Below, piece after piece: positions 54,136-62,212 of a stretch of 64,000 nt of DNA (the stretch's first letter is position 1; each line of letters starts with the position of its first letter). The position numbers and the translations under genes were made by a program. Below the pieces are notes generated by a model. That model ran no database searches. It saw only the letters and a program-made list of their open reading frames with translations, and had not been told where the DNA came from. The stretch is from positions 5,952,001 to 6,016,000 of the forward strand of contig NZ_CP107869.1 of NCBI RefSeq assembly GCF_036013645.1, read 5' to 3'. Source of the DNA: Streptomyces sp. NBC_00490. GTDB taxonomy: Bacteria > Actinomycetota > Actinomycetes > Streptomycetales > Streptomycetaceae.

Positions 54136-55475
54136 GACGCCTGCTCCAGCGCGGCGGCGTACGGGACGACGCGGGCGCCCTCGTGTGCGCCGATGTACGC
54201 CTGTGCGGTGGCCGGGGCGACGAAGGGCAGCAGATCCTTGCCGTCGCTCACCCAGAGCGCCTTGTCGGCGAACCACAGGGTGCCGGTGGTGGCGTCGGGG
54301 ACGTACGCGGCGCGGATGCCGGACCTGTGCTCGGCGACGTAGGCCAGCAGTTCGGCCGGGGTGCTGAAGGCGCGGGTCCTGGAGGCGCCCTTGGGCCAGA
54401 CCTCGCCGGCGGAGGCCGGGGGAGCGGTGGCGAGCCGCTTCGCGTAGTCGGCGCCCAGGGCCTTCTTGACGTACTGGTCGTCGACGAAGGCGTCCACGTC
54501 CACGTCGCCGGTCAGTTTGGCCGACTTCAGGACCGAGACGTCCTCCTTCAGGGCGGAGATCAGCTGGGGCTTGATCGCCGGGTCGAAGGTGGAGATGCCG
54601 TGGGCGCCGTTGTAGAGGTAGACGACCTCGGCGGGCAGGCCGGTGGCATCGGCGACCTTCTCGGCGGCGGCCACGGGGTGCTCGTCGAGGTAGTCCGTGG
54701 CCTCGGCCTGGGCCTTGAGGAAGGCCTCCAGGACGGCGGGGCGCTCCTTGGCGAAGTCCTCGCGGGCGGTGACGCCGTGGAAGGTGGGGAGGTTCAGCTG
54801 GGCCCCGTCGTAGAGGGCTTTCGCCTTGCCCTGGTAGGCGAGCAGGCCGGGCCAGGCGACGAACTGGGAGAGCGCGTCCGTGCTGCCGGCGGAGAGGGCG
54901 GAGGCGCCCACCGCGGGCTGCTGGTTGAGCTTCTCGATGCCCTGGTCGGGGTCGATGCCGGCGCGTTGCAGGGCGCGGACGAGGGTGCCGTCGGCGGCGG
55001 AGCCGACGCTGGTGGACACCTTCTTGCCCTTGAGGTCCGCGAGGGAGGCCAGCTTGGAGTCGGGGGCGGTGACGATGGTGTTGAGGCCGCCGCGGAGGTT
55101 GTAGCCGGTGACCGAGACGAGGTGGGTCGGCTTGCCGAGCTGTTTGCCGCGGGCCGCGTTGATGAGGAGCGGGAAGTCGCCCATCGAGCCGATGTCGATC
55201 TTCCCGGCGGTCATCTGGGCGGTGATGGGGGCGCCGGTGGCGTAGTCCTGCCAGTCGACCTTGTAGGTCTTGCCGTCGCCCAGCGAGTTGAGCTGCTTCT
55301 CGAAGGAGCCGAGGGAGCGCAGCAGGGTGCCGGCGGTGACGGTGTTGATGGTCTTGGACTGGTAGCCGACGGTGACGGTGACCGTGGAGCCGTCGCCGGC
55401 CCGGGCGCTGCCGCCGCAGGCCGTCAGGGGAGCGAGCAGCAGCACCAGGGAGGCGGCGATTGCCTTGTGTTTCAT
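54132..55475 (-). CDS. ABC substrate-binding lipoprotein with NosL-like C-terminal domain
   Basis: 447 residues. Lipobox LTAC|GG at the end of the signal peptide. Residues 35-360 are a periplasmic-binding-protein fold of the nitrate/sulfonate/taurine group: VGYQSKTINTVTAGTLLRSL, GKIDIGSMGDFPLLINAARG, LKGKKVSTSVGSAADGTLVR, LNQQPAVGASALSAGSTDAL. The last 80 residues (368-447) differ: FSTPAELLAYVAEHRSGIRA, YVPDATTGTLWFADKALWVS and LLPFVAPATAQAYIGAHEGA follow the pattern of the NosL C-terminal domain (dipped phrase YV-D...W..A..A..V...PF...A..F...HGG). The copper-binding CGM part of NosL is not present. The fusion suggests a substrate- or metal-handling step outside the membrane. Confidence 0.88.
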   Translation of the reverse strand: MKHKAIAASLVLLLAPLTACGGSARAGDGSTVTVTVGYQSKTINTVTAGTLLRSLGSFEKQLNSLGDGKTYKVDWQDYATGAPITAQMTAGKIDIGSMGDFPLLINAARGKQLGKPTHLVSVTGYNLRGGLNTIVTAPDSKLASLADLKGKKVSTSVGSAADGTLVRALQRAGIDPDQGIEKLNQQPAVGASALSAGSTDALSQFVAWPGLLAYQGKAKALYDGAQLNLPTFHGVTAREDFAKERPAVLEAFLKAQAEATDYLDEHPVAAAEKVADATGLPAEVVYLYNGAHGISTFDPAIKPQLISALKEDVSVLKSAKLTGDVDVDAFVDDQYVKKALGADYAKRLATAPPASAGEVWPKGASRTRAFSTPAELLAYVAEHRSGIRAAYVPDATTGTLWFADKALWVSDGKDLLPFVAPATAQAYIGAHEGARVVPYAAALEQAS

Positions 55476-55491
55476 GGGAGTCGGGGGCCTT

Positions 55492-55719
55492 TCACCGGAG
55501 CAGATAGGGCATGTTGACCGTGACGGCTCCGGTGGGACAGCGGGCCGCGCAGGGGCCGCAGTACCAGCATTCGTCGACGTGCATGTAGGCCTTGCCGCTG
55601 CTGTCGTCGATGGCGAGGGAGTCCAGCGGGCACATGTCCACGCAGAGCGTGCAGCCGTCGATGCACTTCGACTCGTCGATGGTCACGGGCACGTCGGCCC
55701 GCTGGGGCGCCAAGGGCAT
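55492..55719 (-). CDS. Small 4Fe-4S dicluster ferredoxin (AprB-like)
   Basis: 75 residues. Two cluster motifs: CIDGCTLCVDMCPLDS (Cys-x3-Cys-x2-Cys-x3-Cys-Pro) and CWYCGPCAARCPTGA (Cys-x2-Cys-x2-Cys-x3-Cys-Pro). The x3 spacing of the first and the intervening SSGKAYMHVDE resemble the ferredoxin part of APS reductase subunit AprB, but the AprB beta-sheet and C-terminal tail that wrap AprA are missing. It probably delivers electrons to, or takes them from, the AprA-like flavoprotein at the other end of the cluster. Sixteen bases precede the binding-protein gene. Confidence 0.92.
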   Translation of the reverse strand: MPLAPQRADVPVTIDESKCIDGCTLCVDMCPLDSLAIDDSSGKAYMHVDECWYCGPCAARCPTGAVTVNMPYLLR

Positions 55720-55807
55720 GGCTGTCTCCAGAGATGTCCTGAGATTTTCCGCGCGGTGGTGAACCGGGCGGGATCTGCCGAACGATGAAGAGGTGGGAGG
55801 GGGGTGG

Positions 55808-56608
55808 TCACAGGGAGCGGTGCAGCAGGCCGCTCATGGTGATGCGGTCGCCGCGGAAGCGGATGAACTCCAGGTCGACCGGGCGGCCGTCGGCGAGGTG
55901 GGTGAGGCGTTCCAGCATGAGGACGGCCGCGCCGCGCGGGGCCTCCAGTACGGCGGCGGAGTGGGTGTCCGCGTTCACCGCCTCCAGGGTGATCTCGGCG
56001 TGGCCGAGGCGCTGACCGGTGATCGTCTCCAGGAGGCGGAAGACGTCGGTGTTCTCCAGGTCGGCGCCGAGCAGGGCGGTGCCGATGTCGAGCGGGATGT
56101 AGGTGAGGTCCAGGGAGAGGGGAAGGCCGTTCAGGCGGCGCAGGCGTTCGATGTAGAGGACGTCGGTGCCGGGTGTGACCTGGAGGCGTTCGGCCACCGG
56201 GGCGGGTGCGGGGGCGGGGCCCATCGTGCGGACCTCGTTGGTGACGGTGCCGTGTTCGTGGAGGGTTTCCGCGAGGCCCATCAGTCGGTCCAGGCCGTGG
56301 GGGTACTTCTGCGCGACGACCACGGTGCCCACTCCGGGCAGGCGGTCGACGAGACCTTCGGCGCGCAGCAGGTCCAGGGCCAGGCGGACCGTGTTGCGTG
56401 AGGCCCGGTAGTCGGTGGCCAGGGTCGACTCGTGGGGGAAGGTGTCGTCCGTGAAGCCGCCGGTGAGGATCTGGTGGCGCAGGAGGTCGGCGAGTTGCCG
56501 GGCCTGGTCCGCGCGCAGCCGGCGGCGCGCACGGTGGGCGGCGACGGTGGTCGCGCCCTGGCCGGCGTGGTCGCGGATGCGGTCGGAGGGAGGCATGCCA
56601 GGAACCAT
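55808..56608 (-). CDS. GntR-family regulator with UTRA domain
   Basis: 266 residues; ATG 56596 is an alternative start. Residues about 30-100 are the GntR winged helix (DQARQLADLLRHQILTGGFT, SRNTVRLALDLLRAEGLVDR, GVGTVV). Residues 115-262 form the UTRA ligand domain of the HutC subfamily (VLYIERLRRLNGLPLSLDLT, YIPLDIGTALL, HSAAVLEAPRGAAVLMLER, LEFIRFRGDRI). It heads the six-gene import-and-redox cluster on the minus strand and is the natural regulator of it. The 88 bases before the ferredoxin gene should hold the operator, but no clear palindrome was found. Confidence 0.9.
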   Translation of the reverse strand: MVPGMPPSDRIRDHAGQGATTVAAHRARRRLRADQARQLADLLRHQILTGGFTDDTFPHESTLATDYRASRNTVRLALDLLRAEGLVDRLPGVGTVVVAQKYPHGLDRLMGLAETLHEHGTVTNEVRTMGPAPAPAPVAERLQVTPGTDVLYIERLRRLNGLPLSLDLTYIPLDIGTALLGADLENTDVFRLLETITGQRLGHAEITLEAVNADTHSAAVLEAPRGAAVLMLERLTHLADGRPVDLEFIRFRGDRITMSGLLHRSL

Positions 56609-56717
56609 AGCGAGGAGGTAGGAAAAGGGGTGTTGCGGCAGTGTTGCGCCACCTGCCGGGGTGTCAGGCGCGCGGCTGACCTGCGTAAACGGCTGCCGTT
56701 GAGCAAGATCTGCCAGG

Positions 56718-57659
56718 TCAGGCCAGTGCTGTCAGCCCTGGGCCGAACGCGATCAGGAGGGGCAGCAGGGGGACCAGGGCCGCCACTGCCGCCGTGAGTG
56801 CCCGGTGTCGGCGCAGCAGGCGCGGCCGGGGTTCCAGCAGCCGGTCGACCCGTTCGCCCAGCAGGCGGTGGCTGGAGGAGCAGGACAGGACGCCCCGGTG
56901 CTGGTTCAGCTCGATCAAGGCCAGGGCGGTGGTGAGGTGGCCGCAGCGGCGGGAGGCCGTGTCGTCGGCGGCCAGTTCGACCAGGCGGTGGGTCTCGTCG
57001 CAGAAGTGGGCGAACACGGGCACGCGGGGGAAGCCGGTGGCGAGGGCGGTCGAGAGGTGGAGCAGCCAGTCGTGGTGGGAGCGGGCGTGGTCGCGCTCAT
57101 GGGTGAGGACGGCGTCCAGCTGGTGGTCGGTCAGGCGGTGCAGGGCGCCGGTCGTCACCACGAGCTGGGGCGGGCTGCCCGGCATCCACCAGGCGTCGGG
57201 GTATTCGTCCTCCAGTACCAGCAGGGGGCCGCGCGCGGCCTTCTCCAGGCCGCCGGGCAGTTCGGGGGCGCGTTCGCGCAGCTGCGCCCTGGTCACGCCG
57301 CGGTGGCGGCGCGCCTCCACGAGCTCGCGGGCCAGCATCGCGGTCGTCCAGGCGGCCCCGCAGGCCAGCAGGAGGGTCAGCAGGGCCGCCCAGACGGGGG
57401 CGGCGGACAGGTCGTAGGCCGCGGTCACCGCCGGTGGCGCGGGGGCGAAGACATGGTCGCGGACCGTGTGGAAGACGGCGGCGGCGCCGAGCACCAGGGC
57501 CGTCAGACAGCACATCAGGACGGTGGCGACCAGGCACTGCCACACCCAGAGCCCCACCACGGGTTCCCGTTCGGGCCAGGCGGCCCGGGTCAGCGCACGG
57601 GGGGCGGGCACGGCGGCGGCCAGCGCGACGGCGCTCAGCAGGAGCAGGCAGAACGTCAT
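56718..57659 (-). CDS. M56-family (BlaR1/MecR1-like) membrane metallopeptidase
   Basis: 313 residues. Four membrane helices: the N-terminus, about 38-62, about 87-110 and the C-terminus (ALTAAVAALVPLLPLLIAFG). The zinc motif THERDHARSHH places His187, Glu188 and His191 on the cytoplasmic side, with LVELAADDTASRRCG as the downstream Glu segment. Family members cleave BlaI-type repressors or other regulators after sensing cell-wall stress. The sensor domain of BlaR1 is absent and no BlaI-like gene is adjacent in this window, so its target is unknown. Confidence 0.88.
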   Translation of the reverse strand: MTFCLLLLSAVALAAAVPAPRALTRAAWPEREPVVGLWVWQCLVATVLMCCLTALVLGAAAVFHTVRDHVFAPAPPAVTAAYDLSAAPVWAALLTLLLACGAAWTTAMLARELVEARRHRGVTRAQLRERAPELPGGLEKAARGPLLVLEDEYPDAWWMPGSPPQLVVTTGALHRLTDHQLDAVLTHERDHARSHHDWLLHLSTALATGFPRVPVFAHFCDETHRLVELAADDTASRRCGHLTTALALIELNQHRGVLSCSSSHRLLGERVDRLLEPRPRLLRRHRALTAAVAALVPLLPLLIAFGPGLTALA

Positions 57660-57728
57660 TCCACGGGCTCCGGATCCGGTCGGTGGAGGAGGCGGCTACA
57701 GGTGGGCCGACGTGTTCGTCAGCTGTGT

Positions 57729-57758
57729 CGCCCGCCGCCAGTATGACGGCGGCGGGCG
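57729..57758 (-). terminator. Hairpin terminator after the fumarylacetoacetase gene
   Basis: CGCCCGCCGCC (57729-57739) pairs with GGCGGCGGGCG (57748-57758) around an 8-base loop. It lies 58 bases past the stop of the minus-strand gene at 57817. Confidence 0.7.
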
Positions 57759-57816
57759 GTGCATGGCATACCTCGGGAGGCCTCCCGTTCCGTACTTCAA
57801 CCCGCCGTCGGCCACG

Positions 57817-59034
57817 TCACCGCGACACCACCTGCCCCACGACCTCACCCAGCCCCACCCGCACCCCGTCCGGCCCCGGTGCCCACGCCGACAGGGTCAC
57901 CACGTCCCCGTCCTCCAGGAAGGTCCGTTTGCCGTCGGGGAGTTCGAGGGTGTCGCGGCCGTTCCAGGTCAGTTCCAGCAGGGAGCCGCGTTGGTGCTCG
58001 GAGGGTCCGCTGACGGTTCCGGAGCCGTAGAGGTCGCCGGTCCGCAGGGAGGCGCCGTTCACCGTCATGTGGGCCAGTTGCTGCGCGGCGGTCCAGTACA
58101 TGGTGGAGAAGGGGGGCTCGGAGACCAGGTGCCCGTTGATCGACACGGAGATACGGAGGTCGTAGCCGCCCGGACCGTCCCCGGGGGCCGAGTCGTCGAG
58201 GTACGGCAGCAGTTCGTGGGTCCGCTCCGGTGGCGCCACCCGCGCCTCCTCCAGCGCGTCCAGCGGGGTGATCCACGCGGAGACCGAGGTGGCGAAGGAC
58301 TTGCCGAGGAACGGGCCGAGGGGGACGTACTCCCAGGCCTGGATGTCGCGCGCGGACCAGTCGTTGAGGAGGCACAAGCCGAAGACGTGCTCGCGGAAGT
58401 CGCCCAGCGCCACGGGCGAGCCCATGGCCGAGGGCACGCCGACCACGAAGCCGACCTCCGCCTCGATGTCCAGGCGGACCGACGGGCCGAAGACGGGTTC
58501 CGTGTCCGAGGGGGCCTTGCGCTGGCCGGACGGTCGTACGACGTCCGTCCCCGACACCACGACCGTGCCCGAGCGGCCGTGGTAGCCGATCGGCAGGTGT
58601 TTCCAGTTGGGGGTCAGGGAGTCCGCGGCGTCGGGGCGGAAGATCTGGCCGACGTTGCGGGCGTGGTTCTCGGAGGCGTAGAAGTCGACGTAGTCCGCGA
58701 CCTCGAAGGGCAGGTGCAGGGTCACCGAGGAGAGCGGGTGCAGGAACTCCTGGACGACCGACTGGTGCGAGGGCACGGTCACCCATGCCGTCAGGGCCCG
58801 CCGTACGTCCGACCACGTGGTGCGGCCCGCCGCGAGCAGCGGGTTCAGGGACGGCCGGGCGAGCAGGGTGGCGTACGGGGAGCCCAGGGCGTGGGCCGCC
58901 GCGCCGGCGTCGAGTACGTGGTCGCCGAGCCGGACGCCGACGGTCCGGTCGCCCTGCTCTCCCACGGAGAAGACGCCGTACGGAAGGTTGTGCGGGCCGA
59001 AGGGGTCGCCCTCGGGGAGATCGAAGGGGGGCAT
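57817..59034 (-). CDS. fahA: Fumarylacetoacetase
   Basis: 405 residues from ATG 59034; a longer in-frame start would add 40 residues without family likeness. The enzyme hydrolyses fumarylacetoacetate to fumarate and acetoacetate, the last step of tyrosine breakdown. Landmarks: DLPEGDPFGPHNLPYGVFS at the N-terminus, YVDFYASENHARNVGQIFRP, LPIGYHGRSGTVVVSGTD with the catalytic His, LDIEAEVGFVVGVPSAMG, LNDWSARDIQAWEYVPLGPF and LGKSFATSVSAWITPLDAL. Length is typical. It is not accompanied by other tyrosine genes here. Confidence 0.95.
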   Translation of the reverse strand: MPPFDLPEGDPFGPHNLPYGVFSVGEQGDRTVGVRLGDHVLDAGAAAHALGSPYATLLARPSLNPLLAAGRTTWSDVRRALTAWVTVPSHQSVVQEFLHPLSSVTLHLPFEVADYVDFYASENHARNVGQIFRPDAADSLTPNWKHLPIGYHGRSGTVVVSGTDVVRPSGQRKAPSDTEPVFGPSVRLDIEAEVGFVVGVPSAMGSPVALGDFREHVFGLCLLNDWSARDIQAWEYVPLGPFLGKSFATSVSAWITPLDALEEARVAPPERTHELLPYLDDSAPGDGPGGYDLRISVSINGHLVSEPPFSTMYWTAAQQLAHMTVNGASLRTGDLYGSGTVSGPSEHQRGSLLELTWNGRDTLELPDGKRTFLEDGDVVTLSAWAPGPDGVRVGLGEVVGQVVSR

Positions 59035-59202
59035 GGGGTGCTGCCTCGCTCTCAATCGCTGCGTGTGCCATGTGGTCGCGCCACACGTTACGGCCGAGTC
59101 GCTGGTCTTGGCAGGGCCTGAAGAATCCTTAATGTCCGGATAGGGCGGCGGCATGGAGTTCGCGGCACCGCGGCCGGTGAGGCGTACGGCGGCTGCGCGC
59201 GG

Positions 59203-59823
59203 TCAGGAGTCGGGCAGCTGGGCCCGCTGCCACGCCATGAACTCCTCGATCAGTTCAGGCGGGTTGGCGGCCTCGGTGGCATGGAGCTCCCAGCCGGGGC
59301 AGTCCATGTCGAACACGACCACGGGTATCGGACGGCCGAAGGTCTTCTCGATCACTCCGTCGGCGTGCAGATGGCGGGCGAGGTCGATGACGGCGTCGTA
59401 GAAGTGCAGACGGAGAAGGTCCGACCTGGCCTCGACCTCGCCCTCGTCGACCTCTCCCTCGTCCCCCTCGTCCCCCTCGTCCCCGGAGTCGAACCAGGCG
59501 CCGAGTCGCCGGACCTCCGCCTCGTGGACCCGGGCGCCGACCGGGTCCACGGGGACGTTCCCGAGTTTCTCGAAACCCTCGAGGATCCAGCAGGCGTAGT
59601 TCCAGCGGGCCTCGCCGGGGTCTTCCGGTCGCCGCTCCCGTTCGTACTGGCTCTCCGTGTTGTAGCCGATGTCGACGTAGGGGTGACGCTCGTCGTAGTC
59701 GACGCGCCAGATGTTGAAGGCCAGGGTGTAGATCTCGGCCTTCAGCTCATCGGGTATGCGCTCCAGCACGCCGACCGCGGCCGTCCGCAGATGGTTCAGA
59801 AAGGTCTCCGGCTGATCCGTCAC
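59203..59823 (-). CDS. Unknown protein with acidic insertion
   Basis: 206 residues from GTG 59823. The body is soluble alpha/beta: VTDQPETFLNHLRTAAVGVL, then RWNYACWILEGFEKLGNVP, then FYDAVIDLARHLHADGVIE, then IPVVVFDMDCPGWELHATEA. Residues 112-132 form an acidic repeat (DSGDEGDEGDEG...EGEVEA) not expected in a compact fold. DUF4303-like immunity or stress proteins of Streptomyces share this style, but no family could be confirmed. The start lies 70 bases past the stop of the galactanase gene, on the same strand, so it may be co-transcribed. Confidence 0.65.
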   Translation of the reverse strand: MTDQPETFLNHLRTAAVGVLERIPDELKAEIYTLAFNIWRVDYDERHPYVDIGYNTESQYERERRPEDPGEARWNYACWILEGFEKLGNVPVDPVGARVHEAEVRRLGAWFDSGDEGDEGDEGEVDEGEVEARSDLLRLHFYDAVIDLARHLHADGVIEKTFGRPIPVVVFDMDCPGWELHATEAANPPELIEEFMAWQRAQLPDS

Positions 59824-59894
59824 CCCGCGAGCATCCCACCCGCGCTGGCACGGCTCCACCGGGTAAAGCCCGGTCAGCGCCCCGCCGAGGAGAG

Positions 59895-61043
59895 TTACGA
59901 CCGGTAGCGGCCCAGCGTCCGCAGCCCCGGCAGTGCCCTGTCGTCGAAGTCGAACAGCGCCAGGTTCTCCCAGGCGTTGCCCGATCCCGGGTCCTGCGGG
60001 TTCCAGCCGCTGCCTGCGCGGTAGGTCCACGCGCCTTCCCAGTAGCAGTAGCCGAGGCCCTGTCCGCCGGGGACGGCGGCGGCGAGGTCGGCGACCGCGC
60101 GCAGCCAGGCGGCCTGGCCCTCGGGGGTCGCGGGGAAGCCGGGGGTGAGCTGCGAGGGGCTGTTGAGGATGTCGTTGATGTCGTCCTCGCTGCCCAGCGT
60201 GAACGGGTACGCGGTCTCGGCGATCACGACCGGCTTGCCGTAACGGGCGGTGAGGTCCGCGAAGTTGGCGGCGGCGGTCTCCAGGGTGCCGTGCCAGAAC
60301 GGGTAGTACGACTGGGCGATGATGTCGAAGTCGAGGCCGTAGGACACCGCGGTGTCGAACCACCAGCGGGACGTGCCGTTGTCGCCGCCCGCGGCGATGT
60401 GCAGCATCGTGCGGATACGCGGCGAGGTGTCGCGGGCGGCGCGCAGGCCGGACTTCAGGAGGGCGGCCAGGTTGCCCCAACCCCCGCTGTCGCTGCCCCA
60501 GTTCTTGCCCTCGGGCCAGAGCATGCCGCCGTTGATCTCGTTGCCGACCTGCACGAGGTCGGCCGGGGTGCCCTGCCGCTTCAGGGCGCCGAGCACATCG
60601 GCCGTGTGGTCGTAGACGGCGCGCGTCAGACCCGTGATGTCCAGGTCCGCCCACGCGGCCGGCTTCGTCTGGTGCGCCGGGTCGGCCCAGGTGTCGGAGT
60701 AGTGGAAGTCGATCCAGATGCCGATGCCGGCCCGTCTCAGACGGCGGGCGAGCGGCAGGACGCGGGCCTTGTCGTTGTAGCCGTCGACCGGGTTCACCCA
60801 GACCTTCAACCGGGCGTGGGTGATGCCCGCGTGGGCGAGGAGGCGGACCGGGTCCTCGCGGCGGCCGTCGGCCGTGCGGTACACGGCGCCGTGGTCCTCG
60901 TTCTTGGGCAGCGAGGAGATGTCCATGGCCCGGATGTCCAGCCCACGGCGACCGCCCGCGGAGGCGGCCGCGGGTGCCGCCCCCAGCACGGGAACGGCCA
61001 GCGCGGCGGCTCCCGCAGCGGTGAGAACACTGCGTCTGCGCAT
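59895..61043 (-). CDS. Secreted arabinogalactan endo-beta-1,4-galactanase (GH53)
   Basis: 382 residues. The signal peptide MRRRSVLTAAGAAALAVP resembles a Tat signal with weak twin-arginine. The GH53 barrel starts LDIRAMDISSLPKNEDHGAV, with ARLKVWVNPVDGYNDKARV and WIDFHYSDTWADPAHQTKPA. The acid/base Glu169 lies in VQVGNEINGG and the nucleophile Glu276 in VVIAETAYPF, both as expected for clan GH-A. No binding module follows. It cuts plant type I (arabino)galactan. The upstream region contains two inverted operator-like sites that suggest sugar-responsive repression. Confidence 0.94.
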   Translation of the reverse strand: MRRRSVLTAAGAAALAVPVLGAAPAAASAGGRRGLDIRAMDISSLPKNEDHGAVYRTADGRREDPVRLLAHAGITHARLKVWVNPVDGYNDKARVLPLARRLRRAGIGIWIDFHYSDTWADPAHQTKPAAWADLDITGLTRAVYDHTADVLGALKRQGTPADLVQVGNEINGGMLWPEGKNWGSDSGGWGNLAALLKSGLRAARDTSPRIRTMLHIAAGGDNGTSRWWFDTAVSYGLDFDIIAQSYYPFWHGTLETAAANFADLTARYGKPVVIAETAYPFTLGSEDDINDILNSPSQLTPGFPATPEGQAAWLRAVADLAAAVPGGQGLGYCYWEGAWTYRAGSGWNPQDPGSGNAWENLALFDFDDRALPGLRTLGRYRS

Positions 61044-61104
61044 GTTCTGTTCCTCTCAAAGCGCTCAGGTCGACGTAGCCAAAGGATCAGCACGGCTCGC
61101 GTAT

Positions 61105-61120
61105 CTGTGAGCGTGCACAG
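61105..61120. promoter_or_regulatory. Operator-like site CTGTGAGCGTGCACAG
   Basis: 16 bases with palindromic ends TGTG...CACA and a central CG, typical of LacI-family operators. An exact reverse complement lies 99 bases away at 61204. It lies about 60 bases ahead of the galactanase start. Confidence 0.6.
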
Positions 61121-61203
61121 AATCAGGAGTCCCGGCAATCCGCGAGCAACATGTAGGTAACCCGACGTCCCCTTCCTTGACAAGGGGTTGAAACGCTTCT
61201 CTG

Positions 61204-61219
61204 CTGTGCACGCTCACAG
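61204..61219. promoter_or_regulatory. Operator-like site CTGTGCACGCTCACAG (inverted copy)
   Basis: Exact reverse complement of the site at 61105-61120. The two lie about nine helical turns apart on either side of the likely galactanase promoter, an arrangement suited to repression by DNA looping. Confidence 0.6.
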
Positions 61220-61384
61220 CGACAGCGGGCTCGCTCGCGCGCTCGGCCGGTTCGCCTTCGATCGTGACTGCTGACGAGAGGCTCGACCTGGGCGTCGAAC
61301 CGGAGCCGACGTCAACGGATGTGAAGGGTGCAGCCGTCCGGTTCGCGTCGAGTCGCTGGGGGTTTCCATCCGTATTCTCTGATC

Positions 61385-62197
61385 ATGGCCGCACCCACCG
61401 CATATTCACTCGTCGCCACTGACCTGGACGGAACCCTGCTCCGGGGCGACGACACGCTCTCCGACCGTTCGCTCGCCGCGCTCGCGCGAGTGGCGGAGGC
61501 CGGGGCCCGGCATCTGGTGGTGACCGGCCGGCCGGCCCCGAGAGTGCGGCCGCTCCTCGACGACCTGGGCAGCACGGGGCTCGCGGTGTGCGGGCAGGGC
61601 GCGCAGGTGTACGACGCCGGCGCGGACCGTCTGCTGTGGTCGGTGACCCTGGACCGGGAGTTGGCCGAGACCGCGCTCGGCAAGATCGAGGCCGAGGTCG
61701 GTCAGGTGTACGCAGCCGTCGACCAGGACGGCGTCGACGGCCTCACGCTCATCGAGCCGGGCTATCTGATGCCGCACCCCACCCTCCCCGCCGTACGGGT
61801 CGACCGCCGCGACGACCTGTGGTGCGCGCCCATCAGCAAGGTCCTGCTCCGCCACCCCGCCCTGTCCGACGACGAGTTGGCGGCGACGGCCCGTGGAGTC
61901 GTCGGTTCCCTCGCGACGGTGACGATGTCGGGCCCCGGCACCGTCGAACTCCAGCCATGCGGCATCACCAAGGCGACGGGCCTCGCCCTGGCCGCCGATC
62001 ACCTGGGCCTCGGCCCCCAACACACCATCGCCTTCGGCGACATGCCCAACGACATCCCCATGTTCGACTGGGCGGCTCACGGGGTCGCGATGGCCAACGC
62101 CCACCCCGAACTCAAGGCCGTGGCCGACGAGGTGACGATGTCGAACGAGGACGACGGCATCGCCGTCGTCCTCGAAAGACTCTTCCGACAGGCTTAG
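61385..62197 (+). CDS. HAD-superfamily Cof-type phosphatase
   Basis: 270 residues from ATG 61385; an in-frame upstream start adds 19 residues without family likeness. Motif I is ATDLDGTLLR (Asp13, Asp15), motif II in HLVVTGRP, motif III Lys in ITKATGLALAADHLG and motif IV GDMPNDIPMFDWA. The C2B cap lies between motifs II and III (residues about 85-190). Cof/YbiV proteins dephosphorylate sugar phosphates, flavin mononucleotide or pyridoxal phosphate; the substrate cannot be told here. It ends 12 bases before the convergent transglycosylase gene. Confidence 0.92.
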   Translation: MAAPTAYSLVATDLDGTLLRGDDTLSDRSLAALARVAEAGARHLVVTGRPAPRVRPLLDDLGSTGLAVCGQGAQVYDAGADRLLWSVTLDRELAETALGKIEAEVGQVYAAVDQDGVDGLTLIEPGYLMPHPTLPAVRVDRRDDLWCAPISKVLLRHPALSDDELAATARGVVGSLATVTMSGPGTVELQPCGITKATGLALAADHLGLGPQHTIAFGDMPNDIPMFDWAAHGVAMANAHPELKAVADEVTMSNEDDGIAVVLERLFRQA

Positions 62198-62212
62198 GCC
62201 CCTGTCGGCCTA
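62185..62212. terminator. Overlapping bidirectional hairpins containing both stop codons
   Basis: CCGACAGG (62185-62192) pairs with CCTGTCGG (62201-62208); TAGGCC (62195-62200) can alternatively pair with GGCCTA (62207-62212). The HAD stop (62195-62197) and the transglycosylase stop (62210-62212) lie in the structure, so two convergent genes share one compact terminator. Confidence 0.6.

Larger units (their letters stand above)
61044..61384. other. Divergent promoter region of the galactanase and HAD genes (341 bases)
   Basis: Holds the two operator-like sites at 61105 and 61204, a GAAACGCTTC element near 61190-61199, and on the minus strand TTGTCA about 18 bases before TACCTA as a possible promoter of the galactanase gene. 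GAGAGGAA is the galactanase ribosome site. No gene found. Confidence 0.55.
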
